From Phycisphaerales bacterium (GTDB lineage: Bacteria; Planctomycetota; Phycisphaerae; Phycisphaerales; UBA1924), in NCBI GenBank assembly GCA_029213305.1, contig JARGPA010000007.1, positions 67,586 to 131,585 of the forward strand: DNA of 64,000 nucleotides, in the 5' to 3' direction. The position numbers and the translations under genes were made by a program. The notes below the pieces were generated by a model. The model worked only from the letters and a program-made list of their open reading frames with translations, ran no database searches and was not told where the DNA came from. The first letter of the stretch is position 1, and every line of letters begins with the position of its first letter. Shown piece by piece: positions 27,186 to 35,621 of this stretch.

Positions 27186-29210
27186 GTGCGAAAACAAAGA
27201 TCATCAAGTAAGGTACGGTTCGAAGCATACATCAAAGATCGCCGCGCGAAAAACTCGCGTCAGACGATCCATGAGCGTGTTGATTCCACTGTAGAAGCAA
27301 AGCGAGCAAAACGCGCCAAACGATCCTTTACCGGATTGTTTGGCGCTTTTCTTTCGTTACTCATCGGGTTCAGAAGCACCATCCTCCTAGCGATGCTCAC
27401 ATTGAGCATTTCAGTTGCGCTCGGATTGCTGATGCCTCTCTCCACGAAGATTGCGATTGACTACATTATTACCGATGAACCCGGACCCACGGGTTTACCT
27501 TCAATGCTTGGTGAGTTTACTCCAGAAAAAGCGGATCGGATGAAACTGATCTGGATGTTGGGTTTAGCAATGCTCGTGGTATCCGTGTGTTCAGTTGGGA
27601 TCGGTGTTTGGGGCCGATGGCAATGCACTCGGATTACAAAGCGTGTGCAAGTTTCGTTACGTCGACGAGTGTTTTCACACGCATCGAGATTGCCTCTCCA
27701 TCGGATCTACCAACTCAAGTCTGGTGGAGTGTCGTCAATTCTGCGCGAAGACGCAGGAGGGGTAGGGGATCTTGTATTTTCTTTAATCTACAACCCATGG
27801 CGTGCGATCACACAACTCACAGGTACCTTGCTCGTTCTTGTCTGGATCGATTGGAGATTAGTAGTTGGCGCGATTCTGTTGCTCCCCATGATCTGGTTCT
27901 CTCATCGGACCTGGATTGTGCGAATCCGTCCGATGTATCGTGATATCCGATCTCGAAGACAAGGGATCGATGCGATGAGCGCAGAGGCATTCTCCGGGAT
28001 GCGCGTCGTCAGAGCATTCAACCGTCGACACTCAGAAGCCGCTCGTTTTACTACCGAGGGACATCTTCTTGCTCGTCAAGAACTCTACACCTGGTGGTGG
28101 GCGCGAGGCGTCGAAATGGTCTGGCAACTCCTGATCCCGATTGCGTCGACCGTGATCCTCATCTACGGCGGCGGCGCAGTCATTGACGGAACACTCACTA
28201 TTGGTGATCTGATGGCGTTCTCTGCATACTTGCTCTCGCTGCTCGGTCCACTCGAAGCGCTCGTCGCGAGTGCAACCAATGTGCAAAACAATCTTGCAGC
28301 GCTCGATCGAGTACTCGATCTACTCGCAGAAGAGCGGGAGTTCTCTGGGAGTACCCCGACGAACTCGATCGATCCTGCTTATGTGCGTGGCGAAATTTCA
28401 ATCATGGGCCTCTCGTACGCATATCCAAAGCGCAAAGGATCAAACAATACTATTGAATCCGATGATCTCAATGATACTGGGGACGAATCTTCTGTTGAGG
28501 GCACTGAGCTTGTGCTTCACGATATTGATCTCGAAGTGCACGCCGGAGAAACCATTGCACTTGTCGGCGCTTCTGGCGCAGGGAAAACAACGCTTTGTAA
28601 CTTAATTGCAAGATTCGACGATCCAACCATTGGTTCGATTTCACTTGATGGAGTCGATCTCAACACCCTTCCAATCGAACAGTACCGATCCTTACTCGGT
28701 GTTGTTGAGCAGGATGTGTTCCTGTTCGATGGAACCGTCGCCGACAATATTGGATACGCAAAACGAAGCGCATCTGATGCAGACATTCAAGCGGCAGCTC
28801 GTGCCGCAAACGCGCATCGATTCATTGTCGAACTCGAACACGGTTACAGCACTGTCGTGGGCGAGCGTGGTGTGCGACTCAGCGGCGGCCAGAAACAACG
28901 ACTCGCAATTGCAAGAGCGATCCTCGCAGATCCAAAGATTCTCATCCTCGATGAAGCAACAAGCTCTCTCGATACCGAATCGGAACGACTCATCCAACAC
29001 TCACTCGCGTCTTTGATGAATGATCGTACAAGCTTTGTGATTGCACATCGCTTGAGCACGATTCGACACGCGGATCGGATTGTGGTCATCGAAGAGGGGA
29101 CTGTTCGTGAAGTTGGCACCCACGAGGAGTTGCTCGAACGCGATGGTCGATACGCCGAGTTGCTTAAAATGCAGTTAGAAGGCGACGACGAGAACGATCC
29201 GGACTCATGA
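27186..29210 (+). CDS. ABC exporter, fused membrane and ATPase domains (MsbA-like)
   Basis: The 674-residue half-transporter has a basic N-terminus (1-50), a six-helix ABC membrane domain (about 55-350) and an ATPase domain. It carries Walker A GASGAGKTTL (about 460-469), Q-loop near VVEQDVF, signature LSGGQKQR (about 565), Walker B ILILDEAT (about 585) and the switch His in IAHRLST. A 30-residue acidic stretch (SDDLNDTGDESSVEG) is inserted just before the ATPase core, which is unusual. The start is a GTG. It probably exports a lipid or drug as a homodimer in the inner membrane. The substrate is unknown. Confidence 0.9.
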   Translation: MRKQRSSSKVRFEAYIKDRRAKNSRQTIHERVDSTVEAKRAKRAKRSFTGLFGAFLSLLIGFRSTILLAMLTLSISVALGLLMPLSTKIAIDYIITDEPGPTGLPSMLGEFTPEKADRMKLIWMLGLAMLVVSVCSVGIGVWGRWQCTRITKRVQVSLRRRVFSHASRLPLHRIYQLKSGGVSSILREDAGGVGDLVFSLIYNPWRAITQLTGTLLVLVWIDWRLVVGAILLLPMIWFSHRTWIVRIRPMYRDIRSRRQGIDAMSAEAFSGMRVVRAFNRRHSEAARFTTEGHLLARQELYTWWWARGVEMVWQLLIPIASTVILIYGGGAVIDGTLTIGDLMAFSAYLLSLLGPLEALVASATNVQNNLAALDRVLDLLAEEREFSGSTPTNSIDPAYVRGEISIMGLSYAYPKRKGSNNTIESDDLNDTGDESSVEGTELVLHDIDLEVHAGETIALVGASGAGKTTLCNLIARFDDPTIGSISLDGVDLNTLPIEQYRSLLGVVEQDVFLFDGTVADNIGYAKRSASDADIQAAARAANAHRFIVELEHGYSTVVGERGVRLSGGQKQRLAIARAILADPKILILDEATSSLDTESERLIQHSLASLMNDRTSFVIAHRLSTIRHADRIVVIEEGTVREVGTHEELLERDGRYAELLKMQLEGDDENDPDS

Positions 29211-29233
29211 TTGATATTGAGAGATCATGTTAG

Positions 29234-30046
29234 TTATGAATAAGTGAAATGCTTGATCGGTTCGCCTTGTGTTCCAATTTGGGTCATTGCTTCGATTCCG
29301 ATTTGGAGATGCATCTTCGCATAGTTTGCAGTTACGCTGCGATCGGACTCTTCGGTTTTTACACCATCAGGGGTCATTGGGACATCGGACACGAGAAGCA
29401 GGGCGCCTCGTGATATCTGATTGTGATGTCCAACGATAAACACAGTCGCAGTTTCCATATCAATCGCGAGTGCAGTCATGCGTTTGAGTTTGCCTCTGAA
29501 TTTCTTGTCGTGCTCCCAGAGTCTGCGATTCGTTGTGTACACAACTCCTGTGCGATACTCCATTTCTCGTTCCATAATTTTGTCTGATACAAACTTGTGG
29601 AGTTTGAAGCTCGGGAGCGCTGGGACCTCGGGTGGGAAGTAGTCATCACTTGTTCCTTCGCCTCGGATCGCGGCTATGGGAAGCACGAAATGACCGATCT
29701 CAGTCGAATCTTTGAGGCCGCCACATTTGCCTAGGAACAGGACGCCGTCGGGCATCCGAGCCCCCAGAAGATCCATGATCGTTGCCGCGTTTGCAGAACC
29801 AATCCCAAAGTTGACGATTGTTAACCCGTCATTGTTTGTAGCAGCCTGCATCGGGCGGCCAACACCTTGAATATCACAACCGAACTGATTGGCAAACTCT
29901 GTGACATAGTTCGAGAAATTCGTGAGAAGGACATAGTCTCCAAACTTATCGATAGGCATTCCTGTATATCGGGGAAGCCAGTTCTTGGCAATATCAAGTT
30001 TCGAGTTCATCCGAGGAAGCTTTATAGGCGTTGGGTTCTCAGGCAT
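29234..30046 (-). CDS. amn: AMP nucleosidase (short form)
   Basis: The 270-residue nucleoside-phosphorylase-fold enzyme splits AMP into adenine and ribose 5-phosphate. Motifs are NFGIGSANAATIMDLLGA, FLGKCGGL (phosphate-loop region), RGEGTSDDYFPPEVPALPSFKL, and AIDMETATVF with the catalytic MET and a nearby acidic residue. The GEGTSDDYFP stretch is characteristic of the short bacterial Amn type. A longer frame reaches upstream through the tRNA-Gln gene and is not plausible. A TATAAT lies only six bases before the ATG, so the transcript may be leaderless. It converges with the ABC exporter gene. Confidence 0.87.
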   Translation of the reverse strand: MPENPTPIKLPRMNSKLDIAKNWLPRYTGMPIDKFGDYVLLTNFSNYVTEFANQFGCDIQGVGRPMQAATNNDGLTIVNFGIGSANAATIMDLLGARMPDGVLFLGKCGGLKDSTEIGHFVLPIAAIRGEGTSDDYFPPEVPALPSFKLHKFVSDKIMEREMEYRTGVVYTTNRRLWEHDKKFRGKLKRMTALAIDMETATVFIVGHHNQISRGALLLVSDVPMTPDGVKTEESDRSVTANYAKMHLQIGIEAMTQIGTQGEPIKHFTYS

Positions 30047-30047
30047 A

Positions 30048-30062
30048 GCACTATTATAGTGC
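30048..30062 (-). promoter_or_regulatory. -10 box inside a hairpin at the amn start
   Basis: GCACTA, TTA, TAGTGC (30048-30062) is a perfect inverted repeat whose centre reads TATAAT on the minus strand (30053-30058). The amn ATG follows after six bases, so transcription would begin at or next to the start codon. No convincing -35 box is seen. Confidence 0.45.
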
Positions 30063-30072
30063 GATATAGAAA

Positions 30073-30104
30073 GACACGCATTACTGGGCGCAGATATGCG
30101 TGTC
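30073..30104 (-). terminator. Terminator of tRNA-Gln
   Basis: On the minus strand GACACGCAT and ATGCGTGTC form a perfect 9-bp stem followed by TTTCTAT. It lies seven bases downstream of the tRNA 3' end. Confidence 0.7.
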
Positions 30105-30110
30105 GATCGA

Positions 30111-30184
30111 ATAGGGAAACCGGGACTTGAACCCGAACTAAGGGTATCAGAAACCCTCGTGCTACCAATTACACCATTTCCCCA
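30111..30184 (-). tRNA. tRNA-Gln (anticodon CTG)
   Basis: A full cloverleaf can be folded. The acceptor stem is TGGGGAA/TTCCCTA with a U1-A72 pair typical of glutamine tRNAs. The D-arm contains TAATTGGTAG. The anticodon stem is AGGGT/ACCCT with loop TTCTGAT, and the T-arm loop is TTCAAGT. CCA is not encoded (the next bases are TCG), so it must be added enzymatically. Confidence 0.95.
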
Positions 30185-30295
30185 TATGTATGCAAACGCA
30201 TAGATTGTGCGCTTTGCGAGAGAATCGTACGCGTTTGATTCATCAAGATCATGATACCCCTCGACGAAAATGCTCAGATGCACTATCGTGAGTGT

Positions 30296-32125
30296 ATGAA
30301 TCCAATCCGAACTCTTCGTTGTGCTCTATTTTCGTGTCTCGTGTTGATCCAATCCGCGAGCGCTCAATCCTATTTGCCCAGTTGTCCTGATGGGCGCGAT
30401 CCGGGTTTATGGAAAGTTATGAACCAAGGTATCGAGTTAGCATACATAGGTGATCCAATCTGGATTGGTCCTTTGCTTGGAGATGAATCCCGCAACGATC
30501 AACTCGGAGATGCATCCGCAGATGCGATCGATAGGCAACTCGAAGTCAAACGTGCATTGCTCGCTGAACTGAGATCGATAGATCGTTCAAAGTTTTCCCA
30601 ACTTGATCATACTGACGCGGATCTTCTTTTGTTTCAGTGGGAATCTGATCTTCGTATGGCAGAGTTCAAAGGCTGGCAGATGCCGGTCACATCGATTAGT
30701 GGTCCACAAGTTTGGTTACCACAGCTGGGCGATCAAGTGGTGATGCAAACTTCAAAGCATCAACAGGATTACTTGGTCAGACTCAAGCGTGTACCGATTT
30801 TGATCGGAGATCATATCGATAACATGCGGCAGGGGATAATTGAAGGCCGAGTCCCTCCAAGAGTCGTCGTTGAATCAACCGTTGCACAAGCAATGGATCA
30901 AGCATCTGCAAAGATTAGAGCTGATTCAACTTCGTCACCGTTCTATAGCCCATTCATCGAGCTTGACTTGAATGATCCTCTTTCAATCGAAGCGCAAGAA
31001 ATCATCGCAGAACGAATCGTTCCTGTGTATCAAGAGCTCGCGATCTTTCTGCAGAACGAATACTTGCCTGCATGTCGGGAAACAATCGGCGCCGCGCAGG
31101 GGATTGATGGGATTGAATCTTACAACGCTGAAATTGGTACACATACAACATTGCCCGAGTTGAATGCGCAAGACATTCATAGAATCGGATTGAGCGAAGT
31201 TTCGCGAATCAAATCTGAGATGATGACGATCATCAACAGCCGTGATTGGAGTTTCTTAAGCTCTAAAAAAACTTCGGAGGATCGTTTCGCAGCATTCATC
31301 GAATACTTGCGCACAGATGATCAGTTCTACTATACAGATCCTGATGATCTACTTAATGGTTACAAAGCAATTTCAAAAACAATCGACGGGGAGTTGCCCA
31401 AGCTCTTTCGTGTGCTTCCATCATTGCCTTACGGCGTGAAACCCTTGCCTGCATTTTCTGCAGAATCTGCTCCCACGGCGTATTACTACCCAGGTTCATT
31501 CGAAATCGGACGATCGGGGTACTTCATGGCCAACCTCTCGCTTCTTGATCAGCGTCCCAAGTATGAAATGATTGCGCTCACCCTGCACGAAGCGATGCCT
31601 GGACATCATCTCCAGATAGCACTTGCACAAGAAATTCCGAATCAACATCCGATCCGCAAGACAATGGGATTCACAGGATATGTTGAAGGATGGGGACTCT
31701 ACAGCGAAAAACTCGGATTAGAAATGGGTGAGGGTGAAAATGGATTGTTCAATGATCCATTCGATAACTTCGGAAGACTCAACTTCGAAATGTGGCGAGC
31801 AATGCGACTGGTTGTAGATACAGGGATGCATTCAAAGGGATGGACACGCGAACAAGCAGTTGAGTTCATGCGATCGAACAGTGCCCTCTCAGAGCATAAC
31901 ATCGAGGCGGAGATCAATCGTTACATTGGTTGGCCGGGACAAGCAACCGGGTACAAGATCGGAGAGCTCAAGATTCTTGAACTTCGCGAACAAGCAGAGT
32001 CGGCGCTTGGTGATGGGTTCGATATTCGTGCATTCCATGAGGTTGTACTCGGGGATGGTGCAATTCCGTTACCAGTGCTTGAACAAAAAATAAGCCGATG
32101 GATTATCCATCAGCTTGATCAATGA
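30296..32125 (+). CDS. Secreted DUF885 family protein (putative metallopeptidase-like)
   Basis: From the ATG at 30296 the protein has 609 residues with a signal peptide ending near ASAQ. It shows the DUF885 features: the HEAMPGHH zinc-type motif (His431 to His438), FTGYVEGWGLYSEKLG shortly after, and a C-terminal NIEAEINRYIGWPGQATGYKIG stretch. Family members are related to M3/M32-type thermolysin-fold peptidases (HExxxGH variants), but substrates are poorly known. Export to the periplasm is likely. Fifteen more residues could be read upstream, without a leader function. It converges with a small unknown gene. Confidence 0.87.
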   Translation: MNPIRTLRCALFSCLVLIQSASAQSYLPSCPDGRDPGLWKVMNQGIELAYIGDPIWIGPLLGDESRNDQLGDASADAIDRQLEVKRALLAELRSIDRSKFSQLDHTDADLLLFQWESDLRMAEFKGWQMPVTSISGPQVWLPQLGDQVVMQTSKHQQDYLVRLKRVPILIGDHIDNMRQGIIEGRVPPRVVVESTVAQAMDQASAKIRADSTSSPFYSPFIELDLNDPLSIEAQEIIAERIVPVYQELAIFLQNEYLPACRETIGAAQGIDGIESYNAEIGTHTTLPELNAQDIHRIGLSEVSRIKSEMMTIINSRDWSFLSSKKTSEDRFAAFIEYLRTDDQFYYTDPDDLLNGYKAISKTIDGELPKLFRVLPSLPYGVKPLPAFSAESAPTAYYYPGSFEIGRSGYFMANLSLLDQRPKYEMIALTLHEAMPGHHLQIALAQEIPNQHPIRKTMGFTGYVEGWGLYSEKLGLEMGEGENGLFNDPFDNFGRLNFEMWRAMRLVVDTGMHSKGWTREQAVEFMRSNSALSEHNIEAEINRYIGWPGQATGYKIGELKILELREQAESALGDGFDIRAFHEVVLGDGAIPLPVLEQKISRWIIHQLDQ

Positions 32126-32147
32126 TTTAATTCGATGAGTGTCGGGG

Positions 32148-32459
32148 TTATCCGATCATCTGATCGTCGCCGTTTGTCGACTTCCATTGGGAAGGAGCAG
32201 GTCGATCGGTTCGATTGAGCGGCTTTGCTCGGCCGAAAGTTGCACTCTTCTTTTGAAGCTCGGTCTTTGCGCGTTCTACTGTCTGACTACCAACTTCATG
32301 ATCGAGTGATGCACTCGAACTTGATGGTGTCTGTGTGTTCATCGCAGGACGAACAGGTTGTTCGGGTTCAAGCCTCTTCGAGCGTGCTTCATCGATTGAT
32401 CGATCAAGCTTCCCAAGAATGGCGCGAACTTCGTTGAATGCGTTTGATTGCTCTTCCAT
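32148..32459 (-). CDS. Hypothetical small hydrophilic protein
   Basis: The 103-residue protein is not recognised. The second ATG of a pair (32459) has AGGAG six bases upstream and is chosen over 32465. It starts with a short charged helix (EEQSNAFNEVRAILGKLDRSIDEARSKR, predicted coiled-coil-like). The rest is Ser/Pro/Gln-rich and probably disordered. There is no signal peptide or membrane segment. It is divergent from the next unknown gene and ends 22 bases from the DUF885 stop. The ribosome site and regular helix support its reality, but it is the weakest gene of its neighbourhood. Confidence 0.5.
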   Translation of the reverse strand: MEEQSNAFNEVRAILGKLDRSIDEARSKRLEPEQPVRPAMNTQTPSSSSASLDHEVGSQTVERAKTELQKKSATFGRAKPLNRTDRPAPSQWKSTNGDDQMIG

Positions 32460-32626
32460 GCTCATCTCCTGTTCTCCGTTGGAAATGTATCGGCCGACGA
32501 GTCGATGGACTTATGTCTGGTATCACTCTGAATTGGGGTCTTTTGTGACTCTTTACCGGCTGTAGGGATTGGGGTGATTTCCCGACAAGAGAATTGGGCC
32601 ATGAACGCAATTGGTTATCAGGTTTG

Positions 32627-33322
32627 ATGAGATATCGCATTGAATCAGGGTTCTGCGTAGACTTGTGCATGGACCCACTAGACCAATTATCGATTCCAAC
32701 GCCTCAAAGCGGTTCTCCTGACCCAACAGCTCAAGTTAGGTATGGACAAAACCCCGAATCAGGGCCAACCAACACGGCGCATTTGCCTCCAGTTGTGCGA
32801 ACACAAGCAAGACGCGATGTCTTTTGGAGTAATGTCGTGCGAGAGATCCTGATGGCGCTTTCGTCAGCCGCTGCAGATTCAAGTGGGAGACTGGGAACTG
32901 GTCCAAGTGCAGCAGAATCAAGTGTTTCACCTGTCGACAACCTGTTTGACGGCCGAATGGGGGTTATTACGAGCTTAGGGCAACGAATCCCCATCGCCGA
33001 CATCATCCCTGTCTTCGCATGTTCTATGGATTCATGTGACGGTGATCGTTCTCGTTCACAAGATGTCCAGTGCACAATCTATCGAATCACAACCCCAACG
33101 GGTGAATCTTACACGCTTCCTATATCTCAGATCATCGGAGTCCATTCACTCTCCGATTCCCTCGTCGAACAACTCGAAGCAAACGCAGTTGAAGAGGAAT
33201 CCGATCAGGATGAACGGATTCCGTTCGGGTTTGGGGCTTACACTTCACTCGCACGCAGTGAAGCAGAGCCTCCAACAGATGCATCGAGTACTCCAGAAGA
33301 ACAAAATCAAGATGGAGAATAA
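32627..33322 (+). CDS. Hypothetical protein with disordered ends
   Basis: The protein of about 231 residues is not recognised. It starts around the ATG at 32627 (AGG five bases upstream). A TTG at 32594 and an ATG at 32669 are alternatives. The N-terminal 60 residues are Pro/Gln/Ser-rich. A central part has RRDVFWSNVVREILMALSSA and MGVITSLGQRIPIADIIPVFACSMDSC, then CTIYRITTPTGESYTLPISQIIGVHSLSD, a beta-rich core that resembles a small ligand or regulatory barrel. The tail is acidic and Glu/Gln-rich. No signal peptide is seen. Confidence 0.55.
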   Translation: MRYRIESGFCVDLCMDPLDQLSIPTPQSGSPDPTAQVRYGQNPESGPTNTAHLPPVVRTQARRDVFWSNVVREILMALSSAAADSSGRLGTGPSAAESSVSPVDNLFDGRMGVITSLGQRIPIADIIPVFACSMDSCDGDRSRSQDVQCTIYRITTPTGESYTLPISQIIGVHSLSDSLVEQLEANAVEEESDQDERIPFGFGAYTSLARSEAEPPTDASSTPEEQNQDGE

Positions 33323-33431
33323 AGGCCAGTTTGTGCAATTGAGGAATAAACGATCCCGACTGATCGTTCAGGTATAGACCCGTGTTCATCAGTGGTTTAC
33401 AGTGATGGGTCTGAAATTGGAGGCTTGGTCT

Positions 33432-34199
33432 ATGCGTGTGTTGATTGCGATCCCCATTTATAACGAAGAAGATCATGTTCAGTCCGTTCTCGAACGGGTA
33501 AGCGAATACGCAGATCACATTTTGGTCCTCGATGATGGCTCAACGGATCGCACTCCTGAGATTCTCAATAATCTTCAGAAGCCGATGAATTTAGATATCA
33601 TCCGTCACGAAGCAAACGCAGGGTACGGCCGAGCAATCCGCGAGTCATTCATCCGCGCGAAACGAGATTCGTATGATTGGGTGATCACAATGGACTGTGA
33701 CGATCAGCACGAACCTGAACGATTACCAGATTTCTTCGAAGCAATCAAACGAGATGATCTCGATATTGTTTCAGGTTCGCGATATCTCAACGCGGATACG
33801 GACTGGGATGCGGATCTCCCGCCTGCAGATCGTCGAGCAATTAATGCAACGATCACACAAGAGATCAATGATCGATTGGGACTCAAGCTCACAGATGGGT
33901 TCTGTGGATTCAAAGCACATCGTGTCGAAGCAATGTCTAAACTCGCGTTGACCGACAATGGATATGCATTCCCGATGCAACTCTGGGTGCAAGCAATCGC
34001 GAATCAGCTTCGAATTGGAGAGATCCCAGTCGAACTCATTTACAACGATCTACATCGTACCTTCGGAGGTGGACTGGATAATCCAGATGTCCGTTTGAAA
34101 CATTACCGATGTGTGATGTATCGTGCGATGGATCAAGTGATCGATCGTCTCCCAGTGATGGCCCGCGCTCAAGCGAAGGCCGACTGCGCAGAAGTGTAA
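33432..34199 (+). CDS. Glycosyltransferase family 2
   Basis: From the ATG at 33432 (GGAGG eight bases upstream) the protein has 255 residues. The GT-A fold is shown by VLIAIPIYNEEDHVQSVL, VLDDGSTDRT, HEANAGYGRAIRESF, the metal-binding DCDDQHEP (DxD-like), and GSRYLNAD, the pattern of dolichyl-phosphate-mannose-synthase-like enzymes. It uses a nucleotide sugar or polyprenyl sugar donor. The acceptor is unknown. No membrane segment is present, so it is cytoplasmic or peripheral. It is 24 bases upstream of the BshC-like gene, so a shared transcript is likely. Confidence 0.85.
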   Translation: MRVLIAIPIYNEEDHVQSVLERVSEYADHILVLDDGSTDRTPEILNNLQKPMNLDIIRHEANAGYGRAIRESFIRAKRDSYDWVITMDCDDQHEPERLPDFFEAIKRDDLDIVSGSRYLNADTDWDADLPPADRRAINATITQEINDRLGLKLTDGFCGFKAHRVEAMSKLALTDNGYAFPMQLWVQAIANQLRIGEIPVELIYNDLHRTFGGGLDNPDVRLKHYRCVMYRAMDQVIDRLPVMARAQAKADCAEV

Positions 34200-34223
34200 C
34201 TATCGATAGAGGGCCTACGCAAC

Positions 34224-35609
34224 GTGGAACAAGCATCTCAAACTGAGAGTTGCCCGTTGAGCGAAGAGCCCGAGTGTTCATCAATAGGTCAACAATCGCA
34301 ATCTAACGCAGGATCGGGTTTGCCAAGTGTAACCATTGCGCCACAGTGGACAGATTGGAAATCCTCGCTCGAAACAAAACACGAATCTCAAGCGAGAGCT
34401 GAGAGTGGGCTCGATGTTGATCGCCCAATCGTCATGAGCGGTCATCAACCAATCATCTTCCACTGCGGGATACTCTCAAAGTTAATAGCGCTCGATGAAG
34501 CGTCAAAGCAGATGAACGCACAAGCAGTTTGGATTATCCCAGATCAAGACGCGATAAATCCAGGGATCATTCGTGTTCCTGTTGGAAACCGTGAGTCATT
34601 GCACACTGAAGTCTTCGATTTGTTACCCATAGGAACAGTGAAACCAGGAGTTTCAGTTGGGTCGCTTTCTGCGTCGGAAATTGTTTCTCAAGATCATAAG
34701 TTACTTGAATCGCTCGCACAATGGTTAGATCAGTTCGCGATGATGGAATCTCTTGCGTCGCAGTTTGGGTATGCAACAATCGAACATGCGTGTGAGTTGT
34801 TGGGTATTGACACTCCAAGAATCATCTTTGCATCTGAACTGTTCAACTCGGATATCTTGTATTCAATCGTAGAATCCATGCGCAATGATCCTGTCGCGTG
34901 TGCTCAGAGTTATAACGATTCAGTTGCTCGTCATCCAGATGCTGGTGTTCGGCCATTGCAAATAGAGAATAATCGGATCGAGCTTCCTCTCTGGGGTTGT
35001 CGAAAAAATGAAGCGAGAGTTGCGATTGACTCAACGAATATTGATTCGTTTGCAAGAGAGGAACTCTTGCCTCGTGGGTTGATGATGAGCGCTATTGCAA
35101 GGGCTCATCTTGCGGATCTATTCATCCATGGGAGTGGGGGGTACATCTATGATCGAATCTCAGAAGAATGGATGCGAGAATGGCTCAACATCGAGCTTCG
35201 TCCGATGACTATGACAACCGCGACACATCGACTCAATCTCGGATTCGCACAAGACGAAGTGATCAATCCAACAACTGCACTTTGGAATAAGCACCACTCT
35301 TTGCATCATCCAGTGCTAGTTGGTGATCAAGTAACTCAAGATCGCAGAGATCATTTGGTAAAGCAGATCCAAAATCTAAAACGAAAAGATCCAATTCGAA
35401 AATCTTTATATCGCGAGCTCCAATCGGTTTTAAGTACCTATCGACAAGAGCATGCTACTCAACTCGCGAATTTTGTATCGCAATCTGAACAATCGATCCA
35501 ACTCGCAAACCAGTTTCGAATCGCAAACGATCGCACTTGGGCATACGTATTCTTTGAGAATGATGAGATTGCATCACTGGATCGTGCAACCAGAGCGTTG
35601 ATGAACTGA
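34224..35609 (+). CDS. Unknown protein distantly resembling BshC
   Basis: The 461-residue protein starts with GTG (GAGGG upstream). Residues 1-55 are Ser/Gln-rich. It then reads MSGHQPIIFHCGILSKLIALDEASK and, 10 residues later, AVWIIPDQDA. This follows the BshC pattern GQQxGLxxGPLxTxxKxxxAxxLA and VFWIAxEDHD, in which BshC joins cysteine to GlcN-malate. A later IHGSGGYIYDRISEEWMREWL and a C-terminal coiled-coil region (about 390-440) also fit the BshC layout. Overall similarity looks remote, so the function is uncertain. It lies between a GT2 gene and a metal/cobalamin-type binding lipoprotein. Confidence 0.5.
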   Translation: MEQASQTESCPLSEEPECSSIGQQSQSNAGSGLPSVTIAPQWTDWKSSLETKHESQARAESGLDVDRPIVMSGHQPIIFHCGILSKLIALDEASKQMNAQAVWIIPDQDAINPGIIRVPVGNRESLHTEVFDLLPIGTVKPGVSVGSLSASEIVSQDHKLLESLAQWLDQFAMMESLASQFGYATIEHACELLGIDTPRIIFASELFNSDILYSIVESMRNDPVACAQSYNDSVARHPDAGVRPLQIENNRIELPLWGCRKNEARVAIDSTNIDSFAREELLPRGLMMSAIARAHLADLFIHGSGGYIYDRISEEWMREWLNIELRPMTMTTATHRLNLGFAQDEVINPTTALWNKHHSLHHPVLVGDQVTQDRRDHLVKQIQNLKRKDPIRKSLYRELQSVLSTYRQEHATQLANFVSQSEQSIQLANQFRIANDRTWAYVFFENDEIASLDRATRALMN

Positions 35610-35621
35610 TATCCTCTATCT

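Noticed and set aside
30049..30283. Extension of amn upstream across the tRNA-Gln gene
   Set aside because: It would make the protein read through a structural tRNA and shows no similarity to Amn.
33372..33413. Imperfect hairpin (AGACCC/GGGTCT plus CATCA/TGATG) before the GT2 gene
   Set aside because: The stem has a five-base bulge and no T run follows, so neither terminator nor operator can be supported.
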